Of a stretch of DNA of 64,000 bases, positions 11,430 through 21,320 are shown piece after piece. The stretch lies in NCBI GenBank assembly GCA_947561395.2, contig OX387189.1:19344329-19408328 (forward strand), written 5' to 3'. A model generated the notes under the pieces. It saw nothing but the letters and a program-made list of their open reading frames with translations. It ran no database searches and had not been told where the DNA came from. Position numbers and translations under genes: made by a program. The number at the start of each line of letters is the position of its first letter. Position 1 is the stretch's first letter. This stretch comes from Buxus sempervirens. Its lineage: Eukaryota > Streptophyta > Magnoliopsida > Buxales > Buxaceae.

Positions 11430-12660
11430 CAGATGCAAATCACTGAGAAGCAACACCGGAGAACCAAAGCAAATCACTGAGAAGTAGCACCGGAGAACCA
11501 ATGCAACCAGAAACCAAAGCTTAAATAAAACCCACGAACAGATCCACAAATACAACAACTCACAAACAGGTGGGATAATCCAGGAGCCACACGAACAATA
11601 GCAGAATAACACGAACAATAGCAGAATAATCCAGCAATAGGTGATAACTCACAAACAGGCGAGAAAATCCAATAATAATCCACGAACAATACCAGCATAG
11701 GATAATCCAGCACAGAATAATCCACGAGTACGCACAATCCGTTGATGATAATCCACGAATGAACCAGAATAATCCAAGAGCCACAAGAACAATAGCAGCA
11801 CAGGAATAATCCAGAATAATCCAAGAGCATATGATGATAATCCACGAACAATACCAGGTAGCTTTGCTCAATAACGAACCAGCTAGCCTTGCTTGCTCAA
11901 TAACGAACGATCAGCTAGCCTTACATGCTCAATAATGAACGAGCAGTCGCGAATCAGGAAGCCTTGCTCACGGAGCACGGATCACACACCAAGAACGGTC
12001 GGTAACAAGCCAAGAACAGTCACGAACCAGGAGCACGATCCAGCTAGCCTTGCGTGCTCAAGAACAGTCAATAACGAACCAAGAACAGTCACGAACCAGG
12101 AGCACGAATGGCAACGAACAGTCACGACACCGAGCAGACAATCACTACGAGTAGAACACCACGAGCAGATATCTCCAGCACAGATTCTTGGATGGCCACG
12201 TACAATCACGGACACCGATTCTTGGATGGCCACGTACAGTCACGGACAGAACACCACGAGCAGATATCTCCGGCGAACGCCTGCCGGAGATCCGAGGACA
12301 CCGGTGGAGCCGGCGGACGAGCAGCAAGCTTCACCACGAAACCCCACCACGAACCTTCACGACGAGCAGCAGATACCTTCACCACGAGCAGCCGATACCA
12401 TCACCAACACTCTAGCAACTTGATGCCACAAGAAAAACTTAGTCGCCGGCCAGCAACAGGTGGCCGGAGACGAAGCAGCAGGCACCGTCGGCGAGCGACG
12501 AGCAACCAGAGCCAACCACACCACGAACACACCTTCACGACCACCTCACGAGCACCACGAGCGCATCAGCACCACGAGCACCTCACCAGCACCACGAACA
12601 CACCAGCACCACGAGCATCTCACCAGCACCACGAGCACCTCACCAGCACCAAGAATTGGG
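11430..12660 (-). repeat. Repeat-built 5' region of LINE copy G
   Basis: Low-complexity tandem blocks: plus-strand ATAATCCACGAA-type units (11600-11870), CAAGAACAGTCACGAACC-type units (11990-12110), and ACCACGAGCACCTCACCAGC-type units (12540-12655). On the sense (minus) strand these read TTCGTGGATTAT, GGTTCGTGAC and GCTGGTGAGGTGCTCGTGGT. The same core (TTCGTG, GGTCGTG) appears in the 5' regions of D2, N and P. Long open frames here on both strands are a by-product of the repeats. Confidence 0.7.
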
Positions 12661-13408
12661 GCAATCCCTTGAAAAAAAAAGGAAAAAGAAAAAGAAACAA
12701 AAGCTGGGGCAAACCCCGAAAGCAAGAGTCAAAGATTGTGGTAAAGAACCCAAAAAAGAAAAAAAAAGAGAACAAAGATGGAAAAAGAAGAAAAGAAATA
12801 CAGAGCAAAGATGGAACCAAGGCCGAAGGAACAAAAGATGAAGCGAGCCTTAGCAGGAAAAATGGACAGAACATGGCCCTCACACCATTCATCAAATTTG
12901 AGCCTTCATATCATTTCTTTCGGACCCTGAACCCAGCCTACATTTCGTCCTATTATGAAGTCCTTTTTTATTACAGAGAATGTAACACTGAATCTCTGAC
13001 GAACTGGCAATGACAGAACCAAAAGGACAAAAGAACTTTGGCTAGACATAATGATTACCAATAAAATGAAGCTATATAGGGTTTGAGCCTGTTTATCCTT
13101 CATTTCTGAACACTGGAACCAAAGCCTACATTTTGTCCTACTGATAAGTCCTCTTTGATCGTTGGATCATGATCCGTGGAAATTGACAGGACTCTTAGAC
13201 TGGGGCAAGACACCGAACCTGAGAGAAGGAATCAAATGAGAGAAAAACCATTCCACAATCCTCAGACAAGGGTGGGGAAAGAAAAAACAAGAGAGGAAGG
13301 CAAAAGAGCTAGGGAAAGGGCATTGCCAAAGAAACCCCCTAGACCAAAACAATTCCCCTCATTTCAACCCGAGGCATGCTATTGAAGGCAAAAAATGTTG
13401 AGACCCTC
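12661..13408. other. Unassigned stretch, purine-rich then with a diverged direct repeat
   Basis: 12661-12840 is a plus-strand A/G-rich tract. Around 12905-12965 and 13098-13155 a diverged direct repeat is seen (shared core CCTACATTTTGTCCTA or CCTACATTTCGTCCTA, then AAGTCC), about 190 bp apart. No convincing coding frame. It may be the outermost 5' end of copy G or unrelated sequence. Confidence 0.4.
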
Positions 13409-13416
13409 GTAGGGAG

Positions 13417-14045
13417 TAGAGGTGGCAATTATGACCCATGACCCGCCAACCCGCCCAGTCTTAGGCGGGTTAGGGTTGACTGTTTCAACAAACGGGTTGG
13501 GTTAGGGTTTGACCCCTCAACCCGAAATGACCCGATTACAACCTGTTTATTTTTTGGTGTAATAGAAGTTTGGAAAATTATAATAACAATACTTGTGGTT
13601 ATTTAATCTTTCTTCTTTTAATATAAATAATGATAAAGGATAAAGTGAAGAAAGACTTTTTACGTATAAATATTTCAAATTTCTTAGCCTCTACTAATAT
13701 AAAATGACGTATTGATGGCAAGTAAAATCTTTTAAAACTTTATTAGTATGTTTTAGTTCTTTTCTTCATGTTATTTTAGTTATATCTTAATGATTGTTGT
13801 GTTATTATGCTTGTTAGGTGTCCTTTAATATTAAAATGAATTAAAAAATAGAATTTGTAGACTTTGATTTTAGAATGAATTAAAATTTTTAATTTTTAGT
13901 AGTAATTTAAATTATTTAAACGGGTTAGGGTTGGGATATTCCAACCCGTTTATTAAACGGGCGGGTTTGGGTTGAGCCTTGGCTTGTTAACCCCATACAT
14001 CAACCCGACCCGAACCCGCCCGAACCCGACCCATTGCCACCTCTA
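13417..14045. mobile_element. hAT-type MITE, 629 bp
   Basis: Perfect 13-bp terminal inverted repeats (TAGAGGTGGCAAT at 13417-13429, its complement at 14033-14045) flanked by an exact 8-bp duplication GTAGGGAG (13409-13416 and 14046-14053). Both subterminal regions are rich in GGGTT/AACCC words (GGGTTAGGGTT, CCCGACCCGAACCC), while the middle is A+T-rich with no coding frame. TIR start, 8-bp duplication and lack of a transposase fit a non-autonomous hAT element. Confidence 0.92.
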
Positions 14046-14118
14046 GTAGGGAGTGCCAGGAGGAACCACTTCACAAGTCTAAATGAGATTGTTGGGTGAC
14101 TTCATAAGTCTAAATGAG

Positions 14119-15164
14119 AGGAAGGCGAGCAAGGTTAAGTGGGAGCATGTCTGCGCTCCAAAAGGCCAAGGTGGTCTGGGGCTGTTGAACTTGCACTTGT
14201 GGAACAAATGTGCAACCTTGAGACAGACGTGGCTGGTGGCAAGTAGAGCCAATAACCTGTGGGTAGCATGGGTGAATAGAAACTTTTTTGGAAAATAAGT
14301 AAGTTCCATTAGAGATAATAAGAGAAAAATAGATAATGTACGACCGCAGCTAAAGCCCACAAGGAGATAAGACCATCCCCAACAACAACTCACAACGACC
14401 TACTTAACTATGCATCATAGATACAACAAACCAGCCCCCCAATAAGGCAACCCAATCCCATCCGGTAGATGCCCAAGCACCATGGGACTATACCTTAACA
14501 TTCCTCAACAAGGAACCCCAAAAGGAGCCCCTAACCCCATCATTCACATAAGAAGCGAAGGCAATGACTATAAGCGTGCATGAGTGCTAGGTGGTTTCCA
14601 CTTTATCCCCCAATAATGGAGGATTTGTCTTGTTCTGGTACTATCAGGGGGAGTGATACTAGCCATAGCAATCTTGTCCTTGATATCAGTTGTCACTAGC
14701 TTGTGAATTCTTTGCGCTGGAAGATAACTTGCTTTAAATATTCGTCTGTTCCTCTCCTTCCAAATATGGTAGACACTTGCTGCTAGTGATAGTCTAGCAA
14801 GGGTATTAGCTATCCTTGGCCCTATAAGCTCCCGTGATGCCCATTGAATGAGGTCCTCCCATGGGTGAATAGAAACTTGCTTAGAAGAAGAAACTTTTGG
14901 GTGGTTCAGATCCCTTCGGCTCCATCCTGGGTGTGGAGGAAGATTTTGAAGTCAAGGCTTGTGGCTAGTAGATTCATCAAGCACCAGATTAACAACGGGA
15001 GGGATACGTCATTGTGGTATAATAACTGGCATCTAGTGGGTCCGCTTGCTCAGATGTATGGTACACGGTTGATTTATGACTCCGGGCTTTCTGCGGCAGC
15101 TACAGTGAGTGATATTCGGGAGGGGGAAGAGTGGAACCTACCAGTGGCAGTGTCGGCAGACCTT
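14119..15164 (+). pseudogene. LINE ORF2 fragment, copy H, split by I
   Basis: Plus-strand ORF2 in two pieces: 14119-14285 (VKWEHVCAPKGQGGLG to WVNRNF) and 14879-15164 (LLRRRNFWVVQIPS to AVSADL). The reading joins smoothly across insertion I, with no stop in either piece. This is the region between RT and zf-RVT; both flanking domains are missing. Just before it, a near-repeat of TTCATAAGTCTAAATGAGA occurs twice (14068-14087 and 14099-14118). It ends where the poly-T of J starts. Confidence 0.8.
14286..14859 (-). mobile_element. 5'-truncated LINE copy I inserted antisense in H
   Basis: 574-bp LINE 3' end on the minus strand: a short T run then the complement of the family terminus at its left, and the last codons of an ORF2 (ASVYHIWKERNRRIF, DIKDKIAMASITPP) at about 14580-14855. 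It is flanked by a 19-bp exact duplication CATGGGTGAATAGAAACTT (14267-14285 and 14860-14878), proving target-primed insertion into copy H. Confidence 0.93.
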
Positions 15165-15375
15165 TTTTTTTTTGGAAATTAAGAAAGTTCCATTAATGAG
15201 TAAAAGAAAATGTACATCAACTGGCTTATCCAAGACACACCTCAACCAATTTGAGAACGAAGCTGCCCACTTTTACAAGAAACAAGGTGAGCATTCCACC
15301 TTAAAATGAAAATCTAAACAACAATAACAATAAAGCCAAAGCACAGTCCAAGGTTTTAGATATCATCACAAGTGC
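15165..15375 (-). mobile_element. 5'-truncated LINE 3' UTR fragment, copy J
   Basis: Starts with the complement of a poly-A and terminus (T run then GGAAATTAAGAAAGTTCC) in the middle of the copy H frame and continues about 210 bp as antisense 3' UTR-like sequence similar to the start of D1. No ORF2 codons are recognisable. The right edge is approximate, and copy H does not resume after it, so sequence was lost or rearranged. Confidence 0.65.
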
Positions 15376-15553
15376 TAAGGAACTAACACCAAAATCCTTT
15401 GCTTTGCGGATGATTTATTCCTCTTTGCCCATGGTGACCCCCATTATGTAGGATGCCTCACTTCAACATTGCAACAATTTGAGCTTATTACAGGTTTGCA
15501 AATTAACAAGGGAAAAAGCTGTATTTTTTTGAGTGGAGTTGATAACAGTGTGG
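15376..15553 (+). pseudogene. LINE ORF2 fragment, copy K left part (RT FADD box)
   Basis: Reads TKILCFADDLFLFAHGDP, then LQQFELITGLQINKGKSC and LSGVDNSVGN. This is the RT catalytic box and what follows. The reading continues in phase at 24428 (SLAQITGFQVASLPVKYLGL) beyond copy E, so K is the host that E landed in. A clear target duplication is not visible, only a weak CTCT match. Confidence 0.7.
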
Positions 15554-17505
15554 GAAACATCTCTGGCCAAAGATGTTTCGGATGAGGAAATCAAAGATGT
15601 GCTTTTCAGGCTTAAGGAGGACAAAGCTCCCGGTCCCGATGGTTTCACATCTAAATTCTTCAAGATTGCATGGAACATAGTTGGGAAGGATACAGTGGAC
15701 GCTATCAGAAGTTTCTTCTCCTCTGGTGCTATGTTGAAGCAATTAAATGCAACCCTCATTACTCTTGTGCCGAAGTGTGGGAACCCAACAGTGGTAGGTG
15801 ATTATAGACCAATCTCATGCGTGAATACTGTGTACAAATGCATTTCAAAGATTATTGCAAATAGGTTGAAGGTTTCTATTGCCGATATTGTTGGAGACCA
15901 CCAAAGCGCCTTCATCCCACAAAGGTCAATATCTGACAATATCATGCTTGTCCAAGAACTCGTCCATAACTATCACTTGAATAAAGGCAGTCCGAAGTGC
16001 ATCCTCAAAGCTGACATTATGAAGGCATTTGACTCAGTCAATTGGGAGATTATTCCAAGTATTCTGAAATCCATGAACTTCCCTCAAAGATTCATTCAGT
16101 GGGTGATGGCCTGCATATCAACGACCTCCTCTCTTATCATCAATGGTTGTTCTGTTGGATACTTTAAAGGAACTAGGGGTCTTCGCCAAGGTGACACTAT
16201 ATCACCTTACCTATTTGTCTTGGTAATGGAGCTCTTCCATGGTATTCTTAAGAACAGATCATCCGGTGGATTCATCTATCACTCCAAATGCAAGAGAGTG
16301 GACTTAAAAGCCTTGACATTTGCCGATGACCTCATGATCTTCATGAATGGAGGGTCTTCAAAAAAAGATCTTCATGAATGGAGACCATGGATCCATCTCT
16401 ACTGTGATCAATTGCTTGGAGGAGTTTGGAAGCTTGACAGGCCTTCATATGAACCCGACAAAAAGTGTGATGTTTGCAAGTGCTGTCCCCCAGCAGGTAC
16501 TTGATTTCGTCACTAACTCCTTGAAGATTCCAATTGGTAAGCTCCCTATTCGGTACCTTGGACTCCCTATCATCTCCACAAGGCTTTCAATAAGGGATTG
16601 TGAACCTATTCTTGCAAAAATTCAGACCAAAATTCAGTCATGGAAAGCCCGATTACTCTCATACGCAGGAAGGACGTTGCTGGTAAGAACTGTTCTTTTT
16701 TCCACCATGGTGCACTGGCTTTCTAATTTCATTCTTCCCAAGCAGGTTATCAATGAAATACAGAGGCTTTGCAGAAACTTTCTTTGGTCAGTGGTGGACA
16801 ACCAAAGAAAAATTGTCCCTGTGAAATGGGAAGTCGTGGTCACCCCAATTGAGGAAGGAGGCCTTGGGCTAATAGATATGAATCGGTGGAACAAAGCGGC
16901 AATTGTTAAGCACCTATGGAGGCTTGTCTCTTCGAACTCTTCACTTTGGGTTCATTGAACAAAGACTTACTTGCTCAGGGGAAGAAATGTGTGGCAGATC
17001 AACGCTCCACAATCAGCAACCTGGGTGTGGAGGAAAATCCTAAAGAGCCGTGATATTGCTGCGGATTTTATTAAGTATGAGATTGGGAATGGTATGCACA
17101 CCAGCCTTTGGTGGGATATCTGGCACCCCAAAGGTATTCTTCTCAAGGCATATGGTGAGAGAATAAGATACGATGCTGGGATCCCCCTAACTGCCCCTGT
17201 GGCTGCCATTATTTCTGGAAATGCATGGAGTCCTCCTATCGCACAAAGCCATGACTTGATTGAAGCTTGGGAGGACCTTCACAACCTCCCAAATCCCGAC
17301 CATGCCAGGACAGAAATGACAAGGTCATATGGAAGCTCAACTCTTCTGGTATGTTCTCTATCAAGTCCACTTACAATGCTATTAGAATACAAATGCAAAA
17401 GGTACCTTGGAAGAAGATTGTTTGGTTCAAAGGATGCATCCCCAAGCATGCTTTCATCCTTTGGCTCTCTATCCACCAGCGACTCTTGACCCAAGATAGA
17501 CTGTT
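15554..17505 (+). pseudogene. LINE ORF2 (RT), copy E, first part
   Basis: RT from SLAKDVSDEEIKDVLF and KAPGPDGFTSKFF (near 15625) to the region before zf-RVT. The catalytic box reads FADD at 16319-16330. Lesions: a 31-bp direct duplication (GATCTTCATGAATGGA at 16336 and again at 16367) that shifts the frame right after FADD, an in-frame TGA at 16956-16958, and a frameshift near 17320. The polypeptide then reaches HAFILWLSIHQRLL, where D2 interrupts it. Non-functional well before or after D2 arrived. Confidence 0.88.
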
Positions 17506-17681
17506 TTTTTTTTTTTTTTTTTTTGGAAAGTAAGAATATTTCCATTAATAAGAGAAAGAAAAGAAAAGACATATACAAGCAGATGGTGGGCATACCCACC
17601 AGACAGAGTAAGGGGCAATCAGCACCTTACTAGAGAACCATGATGAAAAGCGCAAATGAAGACTACCCCAACACTAAGAGG

Positions 17682-20600
17682 TTAAGAAAAGTTACAATTA
17701 AGCCCCCAATTCATGGCAATCTGCCTATGAAAAGCATTGTCCTTGAGAACAAAGGTTCGTCCAGTAAGCCTGTAGGAAATGTCCTGCATGATAAACTTAC
17801 ACAGTTCCTCTTCTGGTAATGCCGAGTTCTTGAAAACTCTACGGTTCCTCTCGCACCAGATGTGATACACAGCAGCAGATAAAGACAGCTTTCTTAAGAT
17901 ATGAACTATGGATTTAGTGCACCAAGAGGTTCCAGAGTCAACAATGAGATTCCACGGGGGAATAGGTTGGGAGGCGCTAAGTCCATTCTTGTGCAATAGA
18001 AATCTCCAAACACGAGAACTATAGGCACATTGGAAAAAAAGGTGTGGGTTTGATTCATTACCTTGACGGCAAAACACACATGCGGCATTCTGAATTGTAC
18101 CCCATTTTAGAAGTCTATCCATAGTAAGAAGCGCACTCCTTATGGCAAGCCATGTCACAAATGCATGCCTGGGAATATTGCATGGGAACCAGACTAATCC
18201 CGCCCAGGGACATGAAGGCCGAGTAGGTTCAAGGGCTTTATAAGTAGCCCTGATACTGAAGAGACCAGATTGGGTGAGAGACCAGATAATCCTGTCATCC
18301 ATATTTGGGTTAGGCCTAGGCAAGTCCTGGAGCCTTTCCCAGACACCTATCAGGTCAATGGATGTTGGAATTGGAGAGTCCCAAACGCCATTGATGATAA
18401 GATCATAGACCGATGCATCATCTGGAAGCCCTGAATCATAGATCAATCTCCTGCCAAATCTTGCAGCTAAAGGACCAAAAGGATGCCAATGGTCGTACCA
18501 TATAGAAGTTTTCCTCCCATTATTGATTATGTGCTTTGTATATCTGGAAACAATCTCTCTATGCTTAAGAGTTTTCCTCCAAACCCAAGAGGCCGAGGTA
18601 GGAATAGGGACACTCCAGAAATTTCTTCCACGAAGGAGGTTGCTATTAACCCAGGATACCCAAAGGTTGGCAGCCTTGCTACCCACAAGCCAAGTTTGCC
18701 TTAGCACAGCACACTTGTTCCAAAGGCGGATGTTCAATACCCCCAAACCTCCTTGTTCAATAGGCGAACAGACAAGGTCCCACTTGACCTTAGATTGCTT
18801 AGCATGTTGCCCATTTCCAGCCCATAAGAAATGCCTGCAGATTTTCTCCATCTTGTAGATTACTTCCTTAGGAAGAATGTAGACCGACATCCAAAAAACC
18901 GCCGTGGAAAACAAGACAGACTTAATAAGCAAAAGACGACCTGCATATGACAAATGTCTACCCTGCCAGGACTGGGTACGAGATGTAAGCTTTTGGAGAA
19001 GAGGCTCACAGTCCCTAGCCGACAGGCGAGACGAGATAAGAGGCAGCCCCAAATACTTCACCGGAATATGCCCTTCCATGAACCCCAGTGTCTGCAAGAT
19101 CTCACACTTAACCCTATCAGAAATTCCAGCCATAAATACTGCACTTTTATCCTTGTTAACATGAAGACCAGATACCCTGCCAAAAAATGCTAAAGCAGAA
19201 GAGACACAATTAATGGAGCTGGTGTCCCCATGGGAGAAAACAAACAAGTCATCAGCAAAACACAATTGCTTGATGGACGGCTCTGAGCATTTGGGATGAG
19301 GCCTGAAGTTTGCAGCTGTCTTATCCTTCAAAATCTTGTCAAACAGTTCCATAACAAGGACAAATAGGTAAGGAGAGATGGGATCACCTTGCCTAAGTCC
19401 CTTGCCTCCCTTGAAGAAGCCCTCCATGCTACCATTAATCATAACTGAAAACGATGTGGTAGAGACACATTCCAGTATCCAAGAGATGAACCTAGGAGGG
19501 AATTTGAAGCCTTTGAGAACCTCCTCTACACAATGCCAGTCAATGGAATCAAAGGCTTTTTTTATATCAATCTTGAGGGCACACCTGGGAGGACCCTTGT
19601 TGAGATGGTAGCTTCTGAAAAGCTCATGAGTAAGAAGTATATTGTCCACCATACTTCTATCCGGGATGAAAGCTGACTGATGCATACCAACCAACGGCCC
19701 AATAACAGCTTTGATCCTGTTTGCTAAGATCTTTGAAATACATTTGTATATAGTGTTAACACACGAAATAGGCCGATAGTCCGATATCAAAGAGGGCTTA
19801 CCTTTCTTGGGGACAAGGCTGATGATAGAATGATTCACCTGCTTCAGGAGCTTTCCTGAGAAAAAGAAGGATCTAATCGCATCAGTGACGTCTTTTCCCA
19901 CTAAATTCCATGCTTTCTTTAAAAATGCCGGGGTGAAGCCATCTGGGCCTGGAGCCTTTTCATCCTTAAGGGAGAACATTGTGGACTTGATCTCATCAAT
20001 AGTGACATCTGCTTGCAACCCTTGAATCTGGTCAAGACTAAGAAAGCGGTTAAAATTTAACTCAAACGGCTCAAGAGACCGATCCTTCTCACCCAACAAC
20101 TTGGAGAAGTGGGAAACAATATGTTGCCTTATTTGAGTCTGGTCAGTAAGCTCACTTCCAGAAGTGTCAGACAATCTAGATATGGAATTGTGGGAGCGTC
20201 TGAAAACTACAGAATTAAAGAAGAACTTAGTACACTGATCACCTTCTTTCATCCACTGTATTCTGGATTTCTGTCTGTATTGTGCTTCCTCAATTCGCAA
20301 GAGTTCTGCCAGGTCCTTTCTGAGCCTCCTTTCCAAAGAGGAAAGGTGAGAATCTAGTGGATTAGAATGCAAAGCCTTCTGACAAAGCTCAAGTTTCTCC
20401 CTATTATCAACCGCTTTGAAAGTTGCTTGGGCGAATTGCTTCTGCCTACTCCACTCCTTTAGTCTGAGTTTTAACCTTTTAAGCTTGGTATAAAGCTGGA
20501 ACATAGGCTTACCAGCAACCGGCATTTGCCAGACTTCAGCTACCAAGGGCAGAAAATCATCTGTGGTGGTCCAAAAGTTAAAGAACTTGAACGGTCTGTT

Positions 20601-21320
20601 ACTTTTCAGCATCTCTGGATCCACTGAGACAATAACAGGGCTGTGGTCAGAAATACCAGGAGGCAAGAAATCAATCTCAGAGTGATTGAATTGGCTGATC
20701 CATGCAATATTGACAAGAACCCGATCAAGCTTACAAGAAATGCGCCTTTGGCCAGAGCTCATATTGCTCCAAGTGTGCATGAATCCTTTATAATGCATCT
20801 CAATTAGAAAGCAGTCACTTATACAAGCATTGAAGTCATGAGTGGCGCTCGAATTTATTTTCTTACCTCCAAATTTTTCAGAATCCTTTCTAACACAATT
20901 AAAATCCCCAATCAGCAACCAAGGGCTGTCAACAGAGCATAAACGTAGGTCTCTCCAAAGATCTCTCCGAACCATGGCATCATTATCCCCGTAGACAAAG
21001 GTTATGTGAGATGATTTTCTAGAGGCCACAAATTCGACCCAGCAATGGATAAGCTGGTGAGAAGCAAACAATTTGGAAACAGAAATAACTGAAGGGTCAT
21101 AGCAAACCCAGATACGCCCTTTCAAAGCCTGATCGTAGTTCGTAATGCAGGTCCAAGTAGGACATAATAAGTTATGGACAAAATCTGCATTCACACTTCG
21201 AACCTTAGTCTCCACAAGACATAGCATCGTAAGCCGTTGGGATACAATCAAATTCATAACTTCTCTTTGCTTAGAGGGGTCGTTCAGACCCCTAATGTTC
21301 CATGTAGCCAGCTTAATCAT
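17682..21320 (-). CDS. LINE ORF2: endonuclease, reverse transcriptase, zf-RVT (D2)
   Basis: 1,212-residue ORF2 starting at ATG 21320 (MIKLATWNIRGLNDPSKQ), chosen because it matches all other copies and overlaps the ORF1 stop; the open frame extends 23 codons upstream but that lies in ORF1. Endonuclease (about 1-235): NIRG, VETKV, GDFNCVR, TWSN, LDRVLVN, SDHSP. RT (about 460-720): KAPGPDGFTPAF, RPISCVNTIYKC, KAFDSID, GLRQGDPISPYLF, FADDLFVFS. zf-RVT (about 1010-1090): CVFCRQGNESNPHLFFQC, then YHIWCERNRRVF. No RNase H. The protein nicks the target and reverse-transcribes the LINE RNA in the nucleus. All catalytic residues I can check are present and no stop interrupts it. Confidence 0.95.
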   Translation of the reverse strand: MIKLATWNIRGLNDPSKQREVMNLIVSQRLTMLCLVETKVRSVNADFVHNLLCPTWTCITNYDQALKGRIWVCYDPSVISVSKLFASHQLIHCWVEFVASRKSSHITFVYGDNDAMVRRDLWRDLRLCSVDSPWLLIGDFNCVRKDSEKFGGKKINSSATHDFNACISDCFLIEMHYKGFMHTWSNMSSGQRRISCKLDRVLVNIAWISQFNHSEIDFLPPGISDHSPVIVSVDPEMLKSNRPFKFFNFWTTTDDFLPLVAEVWQMPVAGKPMFQLYTKLKRLKLRLKEWSRQKQFAQATFKAVDNREKLELCQKALHSNPLDSHLSSLERRLRKDLAELLRIEEAQYRQKSRIQWMKEGDQCTKFFFNSVVFRRSHNSISRLSDTSGSELTDQTQIRQHIVSHFSKLLGEKDRSLEPFELNFNRFLSLDQIQGLQADVTIDEIKSTMFSLKDEKAPGPDGFTPAFLKKAWNLVGKDVTDAIRSFFFSGKLLKQVNHSIISLVPKKGKPSLISDYRPISCVNTIYKCISKILANRIKAVIGPLVGMHQSAFIPDRSMVDNILLTHELFRSYHLNKGPPRCALKIDIKKAFDSIDWHCVEEVLKGFKFPPRFISWILECVSTTSFSVMINGSMEGFFKGGKGLRQGDPISPYLFVLVMELFDKILKDKTAANFRPHPKCSEPSIKQLCFADDLFVFSHGDTSSINCVSSALAFFGRVSGLHVNKDKSAVFMAGISDRVKCEILQTLGFMEGHIPVKYLGLPLISSRLSARDCEPLLQKLTSRTQSWQGRHLSYAGRLLLIKSVLFSTAVFWMSVYILPKEVIYKMEKICRHFLWAGNGQHAKQSKVKWDLVCSPIEQGGLGVLNIRLWNKCAVLRQTWLVGSKAANLWVSWVNSNLLRGRNFWSVPIPTSASWVWRKTLKHREIVSRYTKHIINNGRKTSIWYDHWHPFGPLAARFGRRLIYDSGLPDDASVYDLIINGVWDSPIPTSIDLIGVWERLQDLPRPNPNMDDRIIWSLTQSGLFSIRATYKALEPTRPSCPWAGLVWFPCNIPRHAFVTWLAIRSALLTMDRLLKWGTIQNAACVFCRQGNESNPHLFFQCAYSSRVWRFLLHKNGLSASQPIPPWNLIVDSGTSWCTKSIVHILRKLSLSAAVYHIWCERNRRVFKNSALPEEELCKFIMQDISYRLTGRTFVLKDNAFHRQIAMNWGLNCNFS

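Larger units (their letters stand above)
9498..12660 (-). mobile_element. L1-type LINE copy G, 5' half
   Basis: Minus-strand LINE with a repeat-rich 5' region (about 11420-12660), ORF1 (9850-11214) and the start of ORF2 (9857 down to about 9498). The endonuclease reading ends at PWL where D1 begins. The 3' half is absent here; copy C on the far side of D1 starts about 215 residues further along ORF2 and could be the other half of the same copy. The 5' end is not sharply defined. Confidence 0.8.

Noticed and set aside
11178-11871. Cys/Leu-rich minus-strand frames upstream of ORF1 of copy G
   Set aside because: Come from GGATTATTC/TCGTGG repeat units; three overlapping phases are open, which is typical of repeats and not of a gene.
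12108-13013. 301-codon plus-strand frame
   Set aside because: Runs through the CACGAGCACC repeats and the purine-rich tract antisense to copy G; composition is driven by repeats.
13440-13520. Interstitial telomere repeat (GGGTTAGGGTT)
   Set aside because: The words lie inside the TIR-bounded hAT-like element and also occur at its other end as part of its subterminal region.
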